Positions 63,787-64,000 of a stretch of DNA of 64,000 nucleotides are shown in pieces; position 1 is the stretch's first letter; each line of letters begins with the position of its first letter. The notes below the pieces were generated by a model, which was given only the letters and a program-made list of their open reading frames with translations, had not been told where the DNA came from and searched no databases. This stretch comes from Sphingomonas phyllosphaerae FA2 (GTDB taxonomy: Bacteria; Pseudomonadota; Alphaproteobacteria; Sphingomonadales; Sphingomonadaceae): positions 2,413,454-2,477,453 of the forward strand of contig NZ_KE386571.1 in NCBI RefSeq assembly GCF_000427645.1. Reading direction: 5' to 3'. The position numbers and the translations under genes are program-made.

Positions 63787-64000
63787 CGCAGCTTCAACGT
63801 CGACAGCCCGGCCAGCGCCAGCACCAGCGAGATGATCCAGAACCGGATCACCACCGTCGGCTCGCTCCAGCCCAGTTGCTCGAAATGGTGGTGGATCGGC
63901 GCCATGCGGAAGATGCGCTTCCCGGTGCGCTTGTACCAGAACACCTGGATGATGACCGATAGCGCCTCGACCACGAACAGCCCGCCGATGATTCCCAGCA
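63783..64000 (-). CDS. mraY: Phospho-MurNAc-pentapeptide transferase MraY (N-terminus off the right edge)
   Basis: Only the last 71 residues or so are in the window. They show the conserved end of Mra[21 protein letters not shown], then the histidine motif [17 protein letters not shown] that lies by the active site, and a final membrane helix ending [12 protein letters not shown]. MraY transfers phospho-MurNAc-pentapeptide to undecaprenyl phosphate to form lipid I. The stop overlaps the murD ATG. Confidence 0.95.
   Translation of the reverse strand, partial: LGIIGGLFVVEALSVIIQVFWYKRTGKRIFRMAPIHHHFEQLGWSEPTVVIRFWIISLVLALAGLSTLKLR

Overview
The window is high-GC chromosomal DNA from an alphaproteobacterium, most likely a sphingomonad (Sphingomonas or a close relative). 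The evidence is the combination of a SciP/DUF1153 cell-cycle regulator, an ATPase-inhibitor zeta subunit (DUF1476), a fused ThiS-ThiG, a DUF6481 protein, large TonB-dependent receptors, an EcfG-type promoter and a dcw cluster on one strand. No rRNA, tRNA, CRISPR array, prophage or classical insertion sequence was seen. Most of the window is compact core genome. The accessory signal lies in small palindromic repeats, a dead repeat-bounded nuclease element and a few small uncharacterised ORFs.

Layout, left to right. 1-7 kb: the end of a DUF445 membrane protein, an RND efflux pump operon (adaptor plus permease) behind a promoter overlapped by palindromes, a SIMPL-domain protein, a GlsB/YeaQ stress membrane protein and sciP. 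7-11 kb: a small hypothetical, mnmA, a small lipoprotein with its own terminator, an SMP-30 family protein, a DUF2256 zinc-ribbon protein and a glutamine amidotransferase-like protein. 11.4-19.1 kb: a likely phosphorus-scavenging locus with a PhoD phosphatase, two paralogous TonB-dependent receptors and a glycerophosphodiesterase; a Pho-box-like array precedes the receptors. 19-27 kb: a DUF6481 protein, a spermidine-synthase-like protein, a zinc CDF exporter, a prolyl oligopeptidase, nadA, a DUF4230 protein and an MBL hydrolase.

27-31 kb: a BlaI/M56 peptidase regulatory pair with a clear operator, and a ThDP-dependent enzyme. 31-34.4 kb: a 3-oxoacid CoA-transferase operon whose two subunit genes are separated by a phosphatase lipoprotein and a DUF5076 gene, followed by a GST. 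34.5-37.7 kb: leuC, a 35-residue ORF, leuD and a quinone oxidoreductase. 37.8-40.3 kb: the zeta inhibitor, bolA-grxD, exoD and csbD with an EcfG promoter. 40.3-43.7 kb: thiSG, then aroQ-accB-accC. 43.8-50.4 kb: a GIY-YIG pseudogene inside a split palindromic repeat, nagZ, a MipA/OmpV protein, a SPOR protein, argS and dgt. 50.4-64 kb: a TPR/SPOR protein and the dcw cluster, on the minus strand in the order mraY-murD-ftsW-murG-murC-(66-residue ORF)-murB-ddl-ftsQ-ftsA-ftsZ.

The best candidate for something undescribed is the 367-bp element at 43776-44142. It has 34-bp terminal inverted repeats identical in type to the arms of short palindromes scattered through the window, and they enclose a GIY-YIG nuclease reading frame. 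This suggests the dispersed palindromes are non-autonomous relatives of a GIY-YIG-encoding element, comparable to REP/RAYT systems but with another enzyme family. The copy here has one in-frame stop at a catalytic tyrosine and is probably dead.
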